Assembly: GCF_900117415.1 (NCBI RefSeq)
Contig: NZ_FPEI01000003.1
Location: forward strand, 434,001 to 498,000
Reading direction: 5' to 3'
Length of the DNA: 64,000 bases
Source: Hyphomicrobium sp. CS1BSMeth3
GTDB taxonomy: Bacteria > Pseudomonadota > Alphaproteobacteria > Rhizobiales > Hyphomicrobiaceae
Positions 63,841-64,000 of this stretch are shown here, piece by piece; within the stretch, counting starts at the first letter, position 1; each line of letters begins with the position of its first letter. The position numbers were made by a program, and so were the translations under genes. The notes below the pieces were generated by a model. The model did not search any database and was not told the DNA's origin. It saw nothing but the letters and a program-made list of their open reading frames with translations.

Positions 63841-64000
63841 ATGGGAGCGCTGGCCGGCTTCGTGCGGTTTGCCGAAGCCGTAAATGACTATGTTGGCCGC
63901 ACCGTCGCCTGGCTCACGCTCGCGACGGTCATTATCTGCGCTACCGTCGTCTTCATTCGCTATGCGCTCCAGACCGGCTATGTCTGGATGCAGGAGCTTT
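63841..64000 (+). CDS. TRAP transporter small permease (partial, C-terminus off window)
   Basis: The first 53 residues are present, from ATG 63841 with a GGGAGGG ribosome binding site. They contain one membrane helix (VAWLTLATVIICATVVFI) followed by RYALQTGYVWMQEL, the conserved end of the first helix pair in DctQ-type subunits. The protein pairs with a DctM subunit and a periplasmic solute-binding protein to import an organic acid; those genes would lie beyond 64000. Confidence 0.8.
   Translation, partial: MGALAGFVRFAEAVNDYVGRTVAWLTLATVIICATVVFIRYALQTGYVWMQEL

Noticed and set aside
1-64000. tRNA, rRNA, CRISPR arrays, insertion sequences, prophage genes, riboswitches
   Set aside because: None was recognised on reading the intergenic regions; no spaced direct repeats or transposase/integrase motifs were found. 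A covariance-model scan would be needed to exclude weak RNA elements.

Overview
The window is GC-rich, densely coded chromosome from an alphaproteobacterium, most likely of the order Hyphomicrobiales (Rhizobiales). The inference rests on the alphaproteobacterial-type mraY-murD-ftsW-murG-murC gene order, CpaC/CpaD/TadG pilus genes, small families typical of the group (DUF930, DUF2093, DUF3008), a compact stand-alone ModE, and the yajC-secD-secF cluster carrying relatives of mitochondrial complex I assembly factors. No rRNA, tRNA, CRISPR array, transposase or prophage was seen. The content is core and metabolic rather than a genomic island.

Layout. 1-7082 (minus): peptidoglycan and division genes mraY, a secreted propeller-like protein, murD, ftsW, murG and partial murC, with two large related palindromes between ftsW and murG. 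7473-9119 (plus): an amidohydrolase and a RidA-family protein. 9141-12224 (minus): modABC molybdate importer and a ModE-type regulator with two matching operator-like palindromes. 12425-15163 (minus): class V cysteine desulfurase, nitroreductase, LysR regulator. 15291-17139 (plus): pirin, WrbA-type quinone reductase, small acetyltransferase. 17154-26627 (minus): CpaD, CpaC, an MsbA-type ABC exporter, TadG, IspE and a TPR protein. 26837-31300: DUF2093, an AHSA1-type protein, thrS and an exbB-exbD pair. 31301-34354: a palindrome-rich spacer, a small ORF, an enolase-superfamily enzyme, DUF3008, periplasmic Cu/Zn superoxide dismutase, and a 69-residue peptide with a leader-like N-terminus and two repeats.

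34355-44951: EamA permease, AidB-like acyl-CoA dehydrogenase, XRE regulator, methylcrotonyl-CoA-carboxylase-type beta subunit, DUF930 protein, HisD paralogue, lipoprotein, PgeF, glutaredoxin and ComF. 45116-50698 (plus): a bacterial voltage-gated cation channel, an M20 amidohydrolase, a BKACE-family enzyme, purB and a PRISE-like SDR. 50868-57743 (plus): yajC-secD-secF, a Mth938/NDUFAF3-type protein, a His-containing membrane protein, an NDUFAF6-like protein and a large SGNH hydrolase. 57740-64000: ArsR-type regulator with a divergent MFS permease, radC, map, pgk, a Gph-type phosphatase, and the start of a TRAP transporter small permease.

The most interesting items are the orphan peptide at 34064-34273, the BacNav channel with an acidic residue at a calcium-selectivity position, the Sec/complex-I-assembly-like gene string, the paired palindromes, and the rupture of the dcw cluster upstream of mraY.
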